Below are positions 15,918 through 22,121 of a stretch of 22,527 nt of DNA, piece after piece (within the stretch, counting starts at the first letter, position 1; each line of letters starts with the position of its first letter). This DNA is from a virus. Both the position numbers and the translations under genes were made by a program. The notes beneath the pieces were generated by a model, which was not told the DNA's origin, made no database searches, and was given only the letters and a program-made list of their open reading frames with translations. The stretch lies in the IMG/VR virus record IMGVR_UViG_3300030106_004407, positions 1 to 22,527 of that record. One strand, written 5' to 3'.

Positions 15918-16372
15918 TATATATTAAAGACCATGTTTTATCTAACGAAGATATTGATCAATTAAAGCCTTTTGTTGAAAAACAGGATTGGAATTCTTGG
16001 TATGAATCACTTCACGTCGAGATACCCTCAACACACAATATTGTGCAAAAAGTAAAAAATACAATAAATGCTGACTTTAACAACAGTCATCCATTATTTA
16101 ATGAAGTAGATTGGTCACAAATAGTAGTATATGATACAGGGTGCTCTAAAAATTTTCATTTAGACCATGCTTCAGACAAAACAACAGGCACATCTGTTAC
16201 TTTTTTAAATGAAGATTTTATTGGAGGCGAGGCTATTGTAGAGGGCGTACAAGTTGCTCCTATTAAAGGTAGAACTTATTACATGGACGGAAAAATGTAT
16301 AAACACGCTGTTTTAAATGTCATAAAGGGGTCCAGATTTACTTTAACATGCTGGTATAAGAAAAAAGATTAA
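15914..16372 (+). CDS. 2OG-Fe(II) oxygenase-like protein D (prolyl 4-hydroxylase type)
   Basis: A 152-residue predicted iron/2-oxoglutarate dioxygenase. The classical set is visible: KNFHLDHASD (H82, D84), a GGEA turn at 104-107, PIKGRTYYMDG leading to the distal histidine H131 in KHAVLNVIKGSRFT, and R141 as the 2-oxoglutarate-binding arginine. The GGE...P..G....(D)G...H.V..V..G.R pattern is that of prolyl 4-hydroxylase-like enzymes and of small phage members of that family. Its ATG overlaps the stop of the gp10-like tail gene (ATGA) and its stop overlaps the next start (TAATG), so it sits inside the tail-gene transcript. This position makes a virion protein a plausible substrate, but that is inference. 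Confidence 0.87.
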   Translation: MIYIKDHVLSNEDIDQLKPFVEKQDWNSWYESLHVEIPSTHNIVQKVKNTINADFNNSHPLFNEVDWSQIVVYDTGCSKNFHLDHASDKTTGTSVTFLNEDFIGGEAIVEGVQVAPIKGRTYYMDGKMYKHAVLNVIKGSRFTLTCWYKKKD

Positions 16373-16539
16373 TGGCTAAAATTACAATAACTAGATTACC
16401 TAACGCTACACCAGAGTATGATGCTGGTCAGTTTGATCAGATGATTAGATTACTTGATCAAATAATATTTTTATTAAATACAAACTATCAACAGGATATA
16501 AAAGAAGAATCAGAATCGGAGGGTTTTTTCCTTGGCTAA
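16372..16539 (+). CDS. Small tail-region protein (55 aa), unknown function
   Basis: A short gene translating to 55 residues that begins MAKITITRLPNATPEYDAGQ and continues with a predicted helix (DQMIRLLDQIIFLLN, residues 23-37). I have seen similar short proteins ('ITRLPnAtPEYd...fd.mIr.Ld.ii..LN') between tail genes of marine phages, without a known role. It starts inside the stop of the oxygenase before it (TAATG) and its 3' end overlaps the next gene by 8 bases, so its reality rests on strict coupling to both neighbours. A small structural or assembly protein is the likeliest explanation. Confidence 0.8.
   Translation: MAKITITRLPNATPEYDAGQFDQMIRLLDQIIFLLNTNYQQDIKEESESEGFFLG
16518..16523 (+). 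promoter_or_regulatory. Ribosome-binding site fixing a TTG start
   Basis: GGAGGG followed by eight bases and TTG at 16532. It is the strongest ribosome-binding site of the plus-strand block and lies inside the coding end of the 55-residue gene. It supports the unusual TTG start; the next ATG in frame is only eight codons further. Confidence 0.7.
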
Positions 16540-16915
16540 TACATTTAGAGGACCTATGTTGGATGTCACTTCGACAGACCTAACAACTTTAATAACTGTG
16601 CCAACAGCTAATCCTGGTGCAACGCCACCTGTTCCGCCAACTACTATAATAATTAAATCTTTAATTGTTTGTAATGACTCTGGTAGTGCTACACTTCTAG
16701 ATGTGCAAACAGTTAGAAGTTCTGCAACATTTAAACAGTTTCACCAAAAAAACATAGCTGCAGGAGCAACAGTGGATTTATTAAATCAGCACGACGGAAT
16801 TACTGGAGGAATGATTGTCTTGCAAGAATCTGACGTGTTGAAAGTACAAGCTAATGCAGCCAATCAAGTTCACATATCTGTGGCTAATATGGAGGTTACA
16901 AAAGGTCAACTTTAG
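16532..16915 (+). CDS. Probable virion protein, beta-rich, TTG start
   Basis: A 127-residue protein not assigned to a named family. It begins MANTFRGPMLDVTSTDLTTL and contains IIIKSLIVCNDSGSATLLDV (residues about 45-64) and a C-terminal half typical of a compact beta-sandwich, with the end reading MEVTKGQL. The motif 'iksl.v.N.s.s...v.v', then 'pa..t.dl......L..gD.l.v.a', recurs in small phage head-tail and decoration-type proteins; this one has LQESDVLKVQANAAN near the end. It begins with TTG, supported by the GGAGGG site. Position between tail genes favours a structural role. The precise role in the virion cannot be read from the sequence. Confidence 0.76.
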   Translation: MANTFRGPMLDVTSTDLTTLITVPTANPGATPPVPPTTIIIKSLIVCNDSGSATLLDVQTVRSSATFKQFHQKNIAAGATVDLLNQHDGITGGMIVLQESDVLKVQANAANQVHISVANMEVTKGQL

Positions 16916-16927
16916 AAAGGAAAAAGA

Positions 16928-17503
16928 ATGAAATTACAAGGTATGTTTATTACTCCTGTGTTTACCACAGAGTTAGAAAATAATTATAATTTAGAACAAA
17001 AACTTTATGATTTACAAAAACAAGATAAAGTTGGATCACCAAAATCAAACGTAAAAGGGTGGCACAGTAAAGAGGATTTGTACTTGCATGAAGGGTTTAA
17101 AAAAGTAACACAAGACATAATGTTTCAAGCACAAGAGTGTTTTAATGCATTAAGTGTAGAGAAAAAATATGGGCCTGAAATGACAGGTTTATGGGGTATG
17201 ATAAATCCACCGGGTGCTAGAAATACAGTTCACACACATCCGTTAAATTTTTTATCTGGAGTATATTATTTAAAAGTGCCAAAAAATAGTGGTAATCTTG
17301 TTTTCATAGAACCAAGACCACAAGCCGAGGTACTTGATCCGCCTAAAAATCAAGACTTGTCGGTTCATTTTGCACATAGTGTGCAGTGGGAGGCAAAAGA
17401 GAATAACTTGATTTTTTTCCCATCATGGTTACAACATGAGGTACAACAAAATAATTCTAATCAAGATAGAATTATTTTAAGTTTTAATTTAAGATGGAGA
17501 TAG
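16928..17503 (+). CDS. 2OG-Fe(II) oxygenase-like protein E (TIGR02466 type)
   Basis: A 191-residue protein closest of the six to the TIGR02466 pattern. Seen in order: GLWGMINPPGARNTVHTHP with H102 and H104 and then LSGVYYLKVP (109-118), FIEPRP (126-131), NLIFFPSWLQHEV with distal H160, and RIILSFNLRW with R171. The first motif is HxHP, not HxD, as in protein A. A clear AAAGGA site lies six bases before the ATG. The gene is preceded by a 12-base gap and followed after 4 bases by a small gene. Substrate unknown. Proteins of this type are common in marine myoviruses and podoviruses, and are usually annotated only from the domain. Confidence 0.87.
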   Translation: MKLQGMFITPVFTTELENNYNLEQKLYDLQKQDKVGSPKSNVKGWHSKEDLYLHEGFKKVTQDIMFQAQECFNALSVEKKYGPEMTGLWGMINPPGARNTVHTHPLNFLSGVYYLKVPKNSGNLVFIEPRPQAEVLDPPKNQDLSVHFAHSVQWEAKENNLIFFPSWLQHEVQQNNSNQDRIILSFNLRWR

Positions 17504-17507
17504 TAAA

Positions 17508-17762
17508 ATGCCAATAATAAAAAACGCTGAACAAATTGGAACAGTTACATTAGAGGATGGTAGAGTTGTTCCTAAATACAATGTAAAAACAGAGACGACA
17601 ATTACTAACATAGATACGGGAAAAGAATACGAGTCTGAAGAAGCTATGCAAGCCGATATAGATGATCCAAACACTTCTACAACCGCAGAAAAAATTAAGC
17701 GTGATGTAAAAGTATTTGCTCCATCATTAAAAGATATGTTAGGTCAGACTCCTAAGTCTTAA
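17508..17762 (+). CDS. Small acidic protein, unknown function
   Basis: An 84-residue protein I do not recognise. It opens MPIIKNAEQIGTVTLEDGRV and is rich in threonine, acidic residues and lysine, with no hydrophobic segment, so it should be soluble. A GGAGAT site, within the end of the oxygenase gene, lies about six bases before the ATG. It ends the plus-strand block: its TAA stop shares the palindrome TTAA with the stop of the convergent cysteine-rich gene. The likely role, virion-associated or regulatory, cannot be told. Confidence 0.72.
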   Translation: MPIIKNAEQIGTVTLEDGRVVPKYNVKTETTITNIDTGKEYESEEAMQADIDDPNTSTTAEKIKRDVKVFAPSLKDMLGQTPKS

Positions 17763-17914
17763 GATTTTTTACAATCACAATCATCACAACAATGCTGTTC
17801 TGTGTTCTTAATGTGTCTTTCAGTATCTCTTTCCACAGCTAATAGTCGTTCGTGGTATTTGCTCACCTTGTCTGCAAGGTAGGCAATGGCTTTATTTATA
17901 TCTTCATTTTCCAT
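17759..17914 (-). CDS. Cysteine-rich 51-residue protein, unknown function
   Basis: A short gene on the opposite strand to its neighbours. It translates to 51 residues: a charged helical part (MENEDINKAIAYLADKVSKY and on to residue 40) with coiled-coil-like spacing, followed by HCCDDCDCKKS, a cluster of four cysteines and a histidine within eight residues (41-48) that could bind metal, for instance zinc or iron. The ATG is preceded by AGGAG six bases upstream, supporting the start. The stop overlaps the convergent stop. The metal-binding idea is inference from the cysteine spacing; no family was recognised. Confidence 0.72.
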   Translation of the reverse strand: MENEDINKAIAYLADKVSKYHERLLAVERDTERHIKNTEQHCCDDCDCKKS

Positions 17915-18001
17915 ATTTTCTCCTGTGATTATTAATTTTGGTGAGAACCTAATGTAAGCATATTTTTTTGTTCTGCAATATAATTATTTTAAATTGTTTT
18001 C

Positions 18002-18030
18002 TTGACATCGATTTGGTGTTATAAATTAAT
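18002..18030 (+). promoter_or_regulatory. Sigma70-like promoter upstream of oxygenase F
   Basis: TTGACA (18002-18007), a perfect -35 hexamer, is followed after 17 bases by ATTAAT (18025-18030), matching four of six -10 positions. It lies in the divergent gap before the gene starting at 18058, which has an AAAGGA site six bases ahead of its ATG. On the opposite strand, TTGCAG and TACATT (17978-17951) are 16 bases apart and are only a weak match. Confidence 0.5.
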
Positions 18031-18057
18031 AAAGTATAAGATAAGAAAGGATTAAAT

Positions 18058-18705
18058 ATGGCTGGCTGGGAACTTGGGAAAAAAATTAAAACTAAAGCTA
18101 TAGTTATGGGAAAAATCATAAGAAAATATGAACTACCTTTAGATGAAATTGATGAATTAAATAATATTTATGAAAAAAATAAACATACTTTAGAACCATA
18201 TGGTAGCAAATTAGCTGGCAATATAGAAACAGAATTAGATGTAACTAATATGTTACCGAATGCAAAAATAATTTATACTATGTACGAATGCATGAAAGAT
18301 TGTGTGGCAGAAAACGGCAAACTTTTAAATACAAAAGATTATGAAAACGTAAAAGATTACAACATTACTTCTGCTTGGATAAATGATATGAAAGATGGAG
18401 AGTGGAATCCACCTCATACACACAATGTTACAAAGGAGGGATACGCCTCTGGTTGGTCAACAGTTTTATTTTTGAAAACACCTGAGATGAATATTAAAAA
18501 TGATTTACACAAAAATTTATTAAACGGAAGATTAACATTTACTGATGTTCACGGTGAAAAGGTAACATCGTTTAAACCAAAGGTGGGAGATTTTTACATA
18601 TTTGATGCTAAACATCAGCACTTAGTAATGCCAATACAATTAAAAAATCCTACAGAAACTAGAAGATCTTTATCTTTTAATTTTGAAATTACTCGTCAGC
18701 AATAG
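18058..18705 (+). CDS. 2OG-Fe(II) oxygenase-like protein F
   Basis: A 215-residue predicted dioxygenase of the TIGR02466-like branch. Visible: EWNPPHTHN (115-123) with H120 and H122, a strand WSTVLFLKTP, GRLTFTDVHG, then PKVGDFYIFDAKHQHLVMP with distal H188 (H186 is also possible) and RRSLSFNFE with R202/R203 to bind 2-oxoglutarate. As in A, C and E, the first motif is HxH. The N-terminal 60 residues are helical and differ from A and E. It stands alone on the plus strand between two minus-strand genes, with a promoter-like TTGACA element of its own, so it may be regulated apart from the other oxygenases. Its 3' end overlaps the convergent tail gene by 17 bases. Confidence 0.85.
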   Translation: MAGWELGKKIKTKAIVMGKIIRKYELPLDEIDELNNIYEKNKHTLEPYGSKLAGNIETELDVTNMLPNAKIIYTMYECMKDCVAENGKLLNTKDYENVKDYNITSAWINDMKDGEWNPPHTHNVTKEGYASGWSTVLFLKTPEMNIKNDLHKNLLNGRLTFTDVHGEKVTSFKPKVGDFYIFDAKHQHLVMPIQLKNPTETRRSLSFNFEITRQQ

Positions 18706-18994
18706 CACCGTGTTTACCAGCGACTAAATCAGCATGAAGAGCTTTTCCATGTTCTTCTGTGTCTTCAGGGTTAGCTGTAAATGGTGTCCATTCTTGTGTG
18801 TCGTCTCCTAAATGAGTCCATTTAGTTTCACATTCAATTACTTTTATAGTGTTACCGTTTTTATCAAGGACATCTACTATTATATGATTACCTGACTCGT
18901 CTTTAACAGATGCACCGTTTTCATCTCTTTTGAAATCTTTTAATGTATGCCATCTTGGATTTCTTACTGCTATTAATGTTGTATTGATCGCCAT
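18689..18994 (-). CDS. Probable tail-fibre-associated small protein
   Basis: A 101-residue protein with the look of a short phage tail-fibre companion: MAINTTLIAVRNPRWHTLKD at the start, a beta-hairpin-like middle (EVIECETKW region, about residues 50-60), and an acidic, His-containing end (FTANPEDTEEHGKALHADLV, about 72-91). I do not know a function. The ATG overlaps the stop of the upstream gene by one base (TAATG) and GAGG lies about eight bases before it. The stop is inside the coding end of the convergent oxygenase gene. As the last gene of the fibre operon it may assist fibre assembly, but this is position-based inference. Confidence 0.72.
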   Translation of the reverse strand: MAINTTLIAVRNPRWHTLKDFKRDENGASVKDESGNHIIVDVLDKNGNTIKVIECETKWTHLGDDTQEWTPFTANPEDTEEHGKALHADLVAGKHGAIADE

Positions 18995-19368
18995 TATGAT
19001 TGCCTCAAAAATACCGTGGTTTGTTGATCTGTACCAGCCGGATTGTTTGTATTACCCATTCTCACCCAAGTTCCACTTTGTGAAGGACCAGCATTACCCC
19101 CAGCATTAGATGCATACAAAGAGCCACCTCCAACTGTACCACCAAAAGGTCCTGACCATCCGTGACCGCCCTGATATTCTCTAAAAAAACCATAAGATCC
19201 AACATCAGCTCCACCTAATCCTGCTGTGCCTGCTCCAACAGCCGTTGCTGTCGGTGCTGGTAAATTAGTCAAATCTGCTCCTGAAATTTCAGGCAAATTA
19301 CCTGTTAATTTAGTTGCATCTAAAGTTTGTGTACCTGTAACGGTGGTACCACCTACGATTAAAGCCAT
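18994..19368 (-). CDS. Small Gly-rich tail-fibre-like protein
   Basis: A 124-residue protein. It opens MALIVGGTTVTGTQTLDATK, followed by LTGNLPEISGADLTNLPAPT, which is the N-terminal pattern I associate with short tail-fibre proteins of marine phages ('GGTTVTGTqtLda..LTG.LPaisGa.LTNLp'). The middle is a glycine/serine/asparagine-rich region and the end reads SGTWVRMGN...TTVFLRQS, typical of fibre C-terminal tips. AGGAG about eight bases ahead of the ATG and the one-base overlap with the previous stop support the start. It may bind a receptor or cap the fibre; not provable from sequence. Confidence 0.76.
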   Translation of the reverse strand: MALIVGGTTVTGTQTLDATKLTGNLPEISGADLTNLPAPTATAVGAGTAGLGGADVGSYGFFREYQGGHGWSGPFGGTVGGGSLYASNAGGNAGPSQSGTWVRMGNTNNPAGTDQQTTVFLRQS

Positions 19369-20582
19369 TATGCGATCTCCTCTAAATTAAACTTATATTT
19401 TTTACCATTTAATCTGTTCAAGATAAAGAGATTTTCGTCACCCTCTTGAATAGTCCAATGACCTGAAGTTCCATCAACTTCATTAGCTCTAGTTTTTGTA
19501 TTATTTAAATTTAAGTCACCAGTATATATGTCTCTCCACTGCAAAGTAGATGATCCTAAATCATGTGTATCATCAGCAGATGGTAAAACAGCACCACCAA
19601 AAGTAGCACCAGAATTAAATGTAGCATTTCCAGCAGCACTACCATCTATCGTGAGAAAAGTTGTGTCCGCACCACCATCAGTGCCTTTTAATATAATATC
19701 TGTATCATCCCCTTGAGCATCAATCGTAATATTACCAGCAGATGTTGCTAAAGTAGATGCAGCATCACCTGTCGCAATGTCATCTAATTTAGTTGTTGTT
19801 GAAACTGTTCCAAAAGAAAGAGTTCCTGCTCCATCAGTTTTAATAAATTGACCATCTGAACCATCACCAGTAGGTAATGTCATTGACGTAGTGCCAAAAC
19901 CAATTGCATCCATACGAACTGTGCCGTCAAAGAAAGCGTCTTTAAATTCTAAAGATGCTGTTCCAAGATCAATATCATTAGTTGTAGAAGGTGATAAAGC
20001 TCCATCTGATAATGTTATTTGATTTGCATTAGCAACTTTAAATGTAACTACGTCATCAGAAGCTGCTGAGATAGTTGTATCAGCATCAGCGTCTAAAGTT
20101 AATGTTTGACCGTTAAGATCAACTGGAGCAGTAACTGTTCCTGGTCCTGCAAAAACATCATACCAGTTTGTTCCATCCGTAGCGACTAGTCTAGTAGCTC
20201 CGTTTTCAATTGTTAAAGTGTTACCAGATGCACCAAGTCTTGCTGTCATAGCATAAGGACCTGAAGATCCAGAATCTGTTGTTGCGTTTGTAATTAAATA
20301 AATTTTTTGTGTAGCTGGGAATTGTGCAATTCTTACTCCACCATGTGCCCCTGTTAATCTTATGTGTGCGTTTCTCGCTTGGTTGTTTGCTTGAGATTGT
20401 GGTCCATCTCCATTCGTAAGAGTTGTGACCGCAGCGTCACCACAAGCTACATCTACGACACCAGCAATTGAAAACTCTAAAGATTGAGAAAAGTTATTGT
20501 TTGTAATAGTACCCCAGGTTCCTGAATTTGCACCAGTAGCTTGAAGCTCTATTCTTAAACTTGTCGAATATGTCGAACTCAT
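19368..20582 (-). CDS. Tail-fibre protein with trimeric-fibre repeats
   Basis: A 404-residue probable tail fibre. The N-terminal part (MSSTYSTSLRIELQATGANS, then GTWGTITNNNFSQSLEFSI) is the adhesion or base-plate-binding domain common in marine phages. The rest is threonine, aspartate and glycine rich, as expected for an elongated beta-helical trimer. Two copies of a fibre repeat are visible: DIDLGTASLEFKDAFFDGT (203-221) and THDLGSSTLQWRDIYTGDL (339-357). The end (HWTIQEGDENLFILNRLNGK) is a compact terminal domain. The start has AGGAG five bases before the ATG. A promoter-like element and an inverted repeat lie in the 44-base gap ahead. It should contact the host cell surface. Confidence 0.82.
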   Translation of the reverse strand: MSSTYSTSLRIELQATGANSGTWGTITNNNFSQSLEFSIAGVVDVACGDAAVTTLTNGDGPQSQANNQARNAHIRLTGAHGGVRIAQFPATQKIYLITNATTDSGSSGPYAMTARLGASGNTLTIENGATRLVATDGTNWYDVFAGPGTVTAPVDLNGQTLTLDADADTTISAASDDVVTFKVANANQITLSDGALSPSTTNDIDLGTASLEFKDAFFDGTVRMDAIGFGTTSMTLPTGDGSDGQFIKTDGAGTLSFGTVSTTTKLDDIATGDAASTLATSAGNITIDAQGDDTDIILKGTDGGADTTFLTIDGSAAGNATFNSGATFGGAVLPSADDTHDLGSSTLQWRDIYTGDLNLNNTKTRANEVDGTSGHWTIQEGDENLFILNRLNGKKYKFNLEEIA

Positions 20583-20591
20583 AATATCTCC

Positions 20592-20621
20592 TATATAAAG
20601 TTAAAAATTAAAGTTTGTCAA
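20592..20621 (-). promoter_or_regulatory. Promoter-like element ahead of the tail-fibre gene
   Basis: On the minus strand, TTGACA (20621-20616) is a perfect -35 hexamer; TATATA (20597-20592), 18 bases on, is a modest -10 match. It would start transcription close to or just ahead of the AGGAG site of the tail-fibre gene, which overlaps the TATATA edge, so the transcript leader would be very short. The match may be a by-product of AT-rich DNA. Confidence 0.3.
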
Positions 20622-20627
20622 AACTTT
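20610..20627 (-). terminator. AT-rich hairpin with T-run (possible terminator)
   Basis: A perfect 7-base inverted repeat, AAAGTTT and AAACTTT with a four-base TGAC loop, begins at the stop codon of the repeat-rich gene and, on the minus strand, is followed by AATTTTT. The layout is terminator-like, but only one G-C pair is present in the stem, so it would be weak. The loop holds the end of the TTGACA element. Confidence 0.35.
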
Positions 20628-22111
20628 TATGCAGCTTTATGGACCTCTGTCCAACTTATATCGCTGTTTGAGTCGTCTACCTCTGACCAGAAGGTGCCTT
20701 GTAGAGTACCAGTTGAACTTGTAACAGAATTACCAGTAAGTGTCAAAGTAGAACTTCCACTAACCGACACAGTTCCAGTGCTTGAAGTGGCAGAAACACC
20801 TGTAAAGCTATAGATAGAAGATTGACTTTCGTCCCCTAAAGATGATGTTAAACCATTACCTGATACTGCAATATTTACACTACCAACAAAACTCATTGAA
20901 CCACTTACAATATTAAGTCCAGTAGCTGAAAAAGCGTTTGCGTCTGCAGAAGGAGTGTTAGCTTGACCACCCATGCCTGAGTGATTAACACAATAGTAAT
21001 ATAAAGTAGGAGCACCAGTGGCTACAGTTATTTGCGTATAGGCACCAGCTTGTCCAGGAGTGCCGAATGTTGTTACTCCTGTAGTATATTCACTTCCTCC
21101 TCCATGTGTTCCGTCTGAAGTTTCTGAGAAGCGCAAACCATGTGTATTATTTGAACTATCTGCTTGATCGAAATAATACGTATTGCCTTCAGCTAGCTCT
21201 AAGGTTGGTTGTGGAACACCGTCTATCGCATAAATATTCGCTGTGTCAGAAGCGTTTCTCACTACTGTAACTGTTTTGGTAATAAACGAACCAGTTCCCA
21301 CTACCTCGACATCAGTTGAGACTGCCTCAGTTCCTAAAGAAGCTGTGTTAGATACCCCTGTTGGTGTAACAATTGCATTACCTACTGCAGTTACAGATCC
21401 CTCAGAAGCAGTAAGTGCATTACCTGATGGGAAAGCTGTCTTACCTATTTGAACAGACGCTGTGCCTATTGAAATATCTAATTCAGGTTCACTAGCAGCT
21501 ACAATAGTTAGTTGTGAATCTCCAGTAATAGAAAAGGTTCCTATAGATGAAGTTGCAACTAAAGACCCTGCTTCAGCCATAGATCCAATAGATCCTCTGG
21601 TAGCTGTTAAACCCACTCCTGTAGGTGTAATATTTACATCTGCTGTTGCTACAGATGTTCCTACCGATGATGTTAGAGCATTACCTGTAAATGCATACTC
21701 AGATTCTAATATATTCCAAAGGTTGTCACCCCATCCAATAAGTATACCTGTGTTTTGATTTGCACCACGGCCCCAACCAGATTGAGGGACACCTGTTGCT
21801 GTCTCATCACCCTGCTGTGCTTGTAAACCTAATCCTGTGGCTGTGACAGCTGAAGATCCTGTAACTGTTTCTGTTCCTAATGAAGCGGCAATATTATTGC
21901 CTGATGCGGTTACCTCTGCAACACCTGTACCGACTGCAGTCCCTAGAGACGCAGTTGTTCCTATCCCCGTAAGGGTAATATTACAATCACCTGTAGGTGA
22001 AAGTGATCCTGGAGATGAAGAGAGGCCATTCCCTGTAGCACTTACAGGCGCAAAGCTATCCCATGCGCCTGAGTTCCAAGTCTGTCGGCCCCATCCTTGA
22101 AGAGAGGCCAT
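20627..22111 (-). CDS. Repetitive tail/virion protein with cupredoxin-like domain
   Basis: A 494-residue structural protein. It opens with an aromatic motif (GWGRQTWNSGAW, residues 6-17), and related GWG motifs recur near 112 and 126. Most of it is a run of about 22-residue repeats (pattern 'TGNGLTaSLGT..v.G.a.v') at roughly 22-107, 139-272 and 393-470. Between them, residues about 276-386 look like a cupredoxin: a beta-rich segment with H324 (NNTHGLRF) and YYYCVNHSGMGG giving C374, H377 and M380, the spacing of the type 1 copper site in amicyanin. The C-terminus (FWSEVDDSNSDISWTEV) is again aromatic. AGGAG lies seven bases before the ATG. Copper binding is inference, but the ligand set is complete. 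Tail or fibre decoration is the likely role; whether the domain binds metal or is structural is unknown. Confidence 0.82.
   Translation of the reverse strand: MASLQGWGRQTWNSGAWDSFAPVSATGNGLSSSPGSLSPTGDCNITLTGIGTTASLGTAVGTGVAEVTASGNNIAASLGTETVTGSSAVTATGLGLQAQQGDETATGVPQSGWGRGANQNTGILIGWGDNLWNILESEYAFTGNALTSSVGTSVATADVNITPTGVGLTATRGSIGSMAEAGSLVATSSIGTFSITGDSQLTIVAASEPELDISIGTASVQIGKTAFPSGNALTASEGSVTAVGNAIVTPTGVSNTASLGTEAVSTDVEVVGTGSFITKTVTVVRNASDTANIYAIDGVPQPTLELAEGNTYYFDQADSSNNTHGLRFSETSDGTHGGGSEYTTGVTTFGTPGQAGAYTQITVATGAPTLYYYCVNHSGMGGQANTPSADANAFSATGLNIVSGSMSFVGSVNIAVSGNGLTSSLGDESQSSIYSFTGVSATSSTGTVSVSGSSTLTLTGNSVTSSTGTLQGTFWSEVDDSNSDISWTEVHKAA
20702..22048 (-). repeat. Tandem-like ~66-bp (22-codon) coding repeats
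   Basis: Within the virion gene, three blocks (about 21791-22048, 21296-21697 and 20702-20935) hold degenerate 22-codon units of the form 'a.GNGLTaSLGTe.v.G.a.v'. I count around eleven units by eye. They are diverged at DNA level, so not a simple satellite. The cupredoxin-like domain separates the second and third blocks. Confidence 0.6.
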
Positions 22112-22121
22112 TTTCTATCTC

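Noticed and set aside
20702-22048. CRISPR array or noncoding tandem repeat
   Set aside because: The units are diverged, codon-phased and lie inside one intact gene; no unique spacers of constant length are seen.
18994-22111. Collagen-like Gly-X-Y substrate for the prolyl-hydroxylase-like enzymes
   Set aside because: The fibre proteins are Gly/Ser/Thr rich but show no run of Gly-X-Y triplets.
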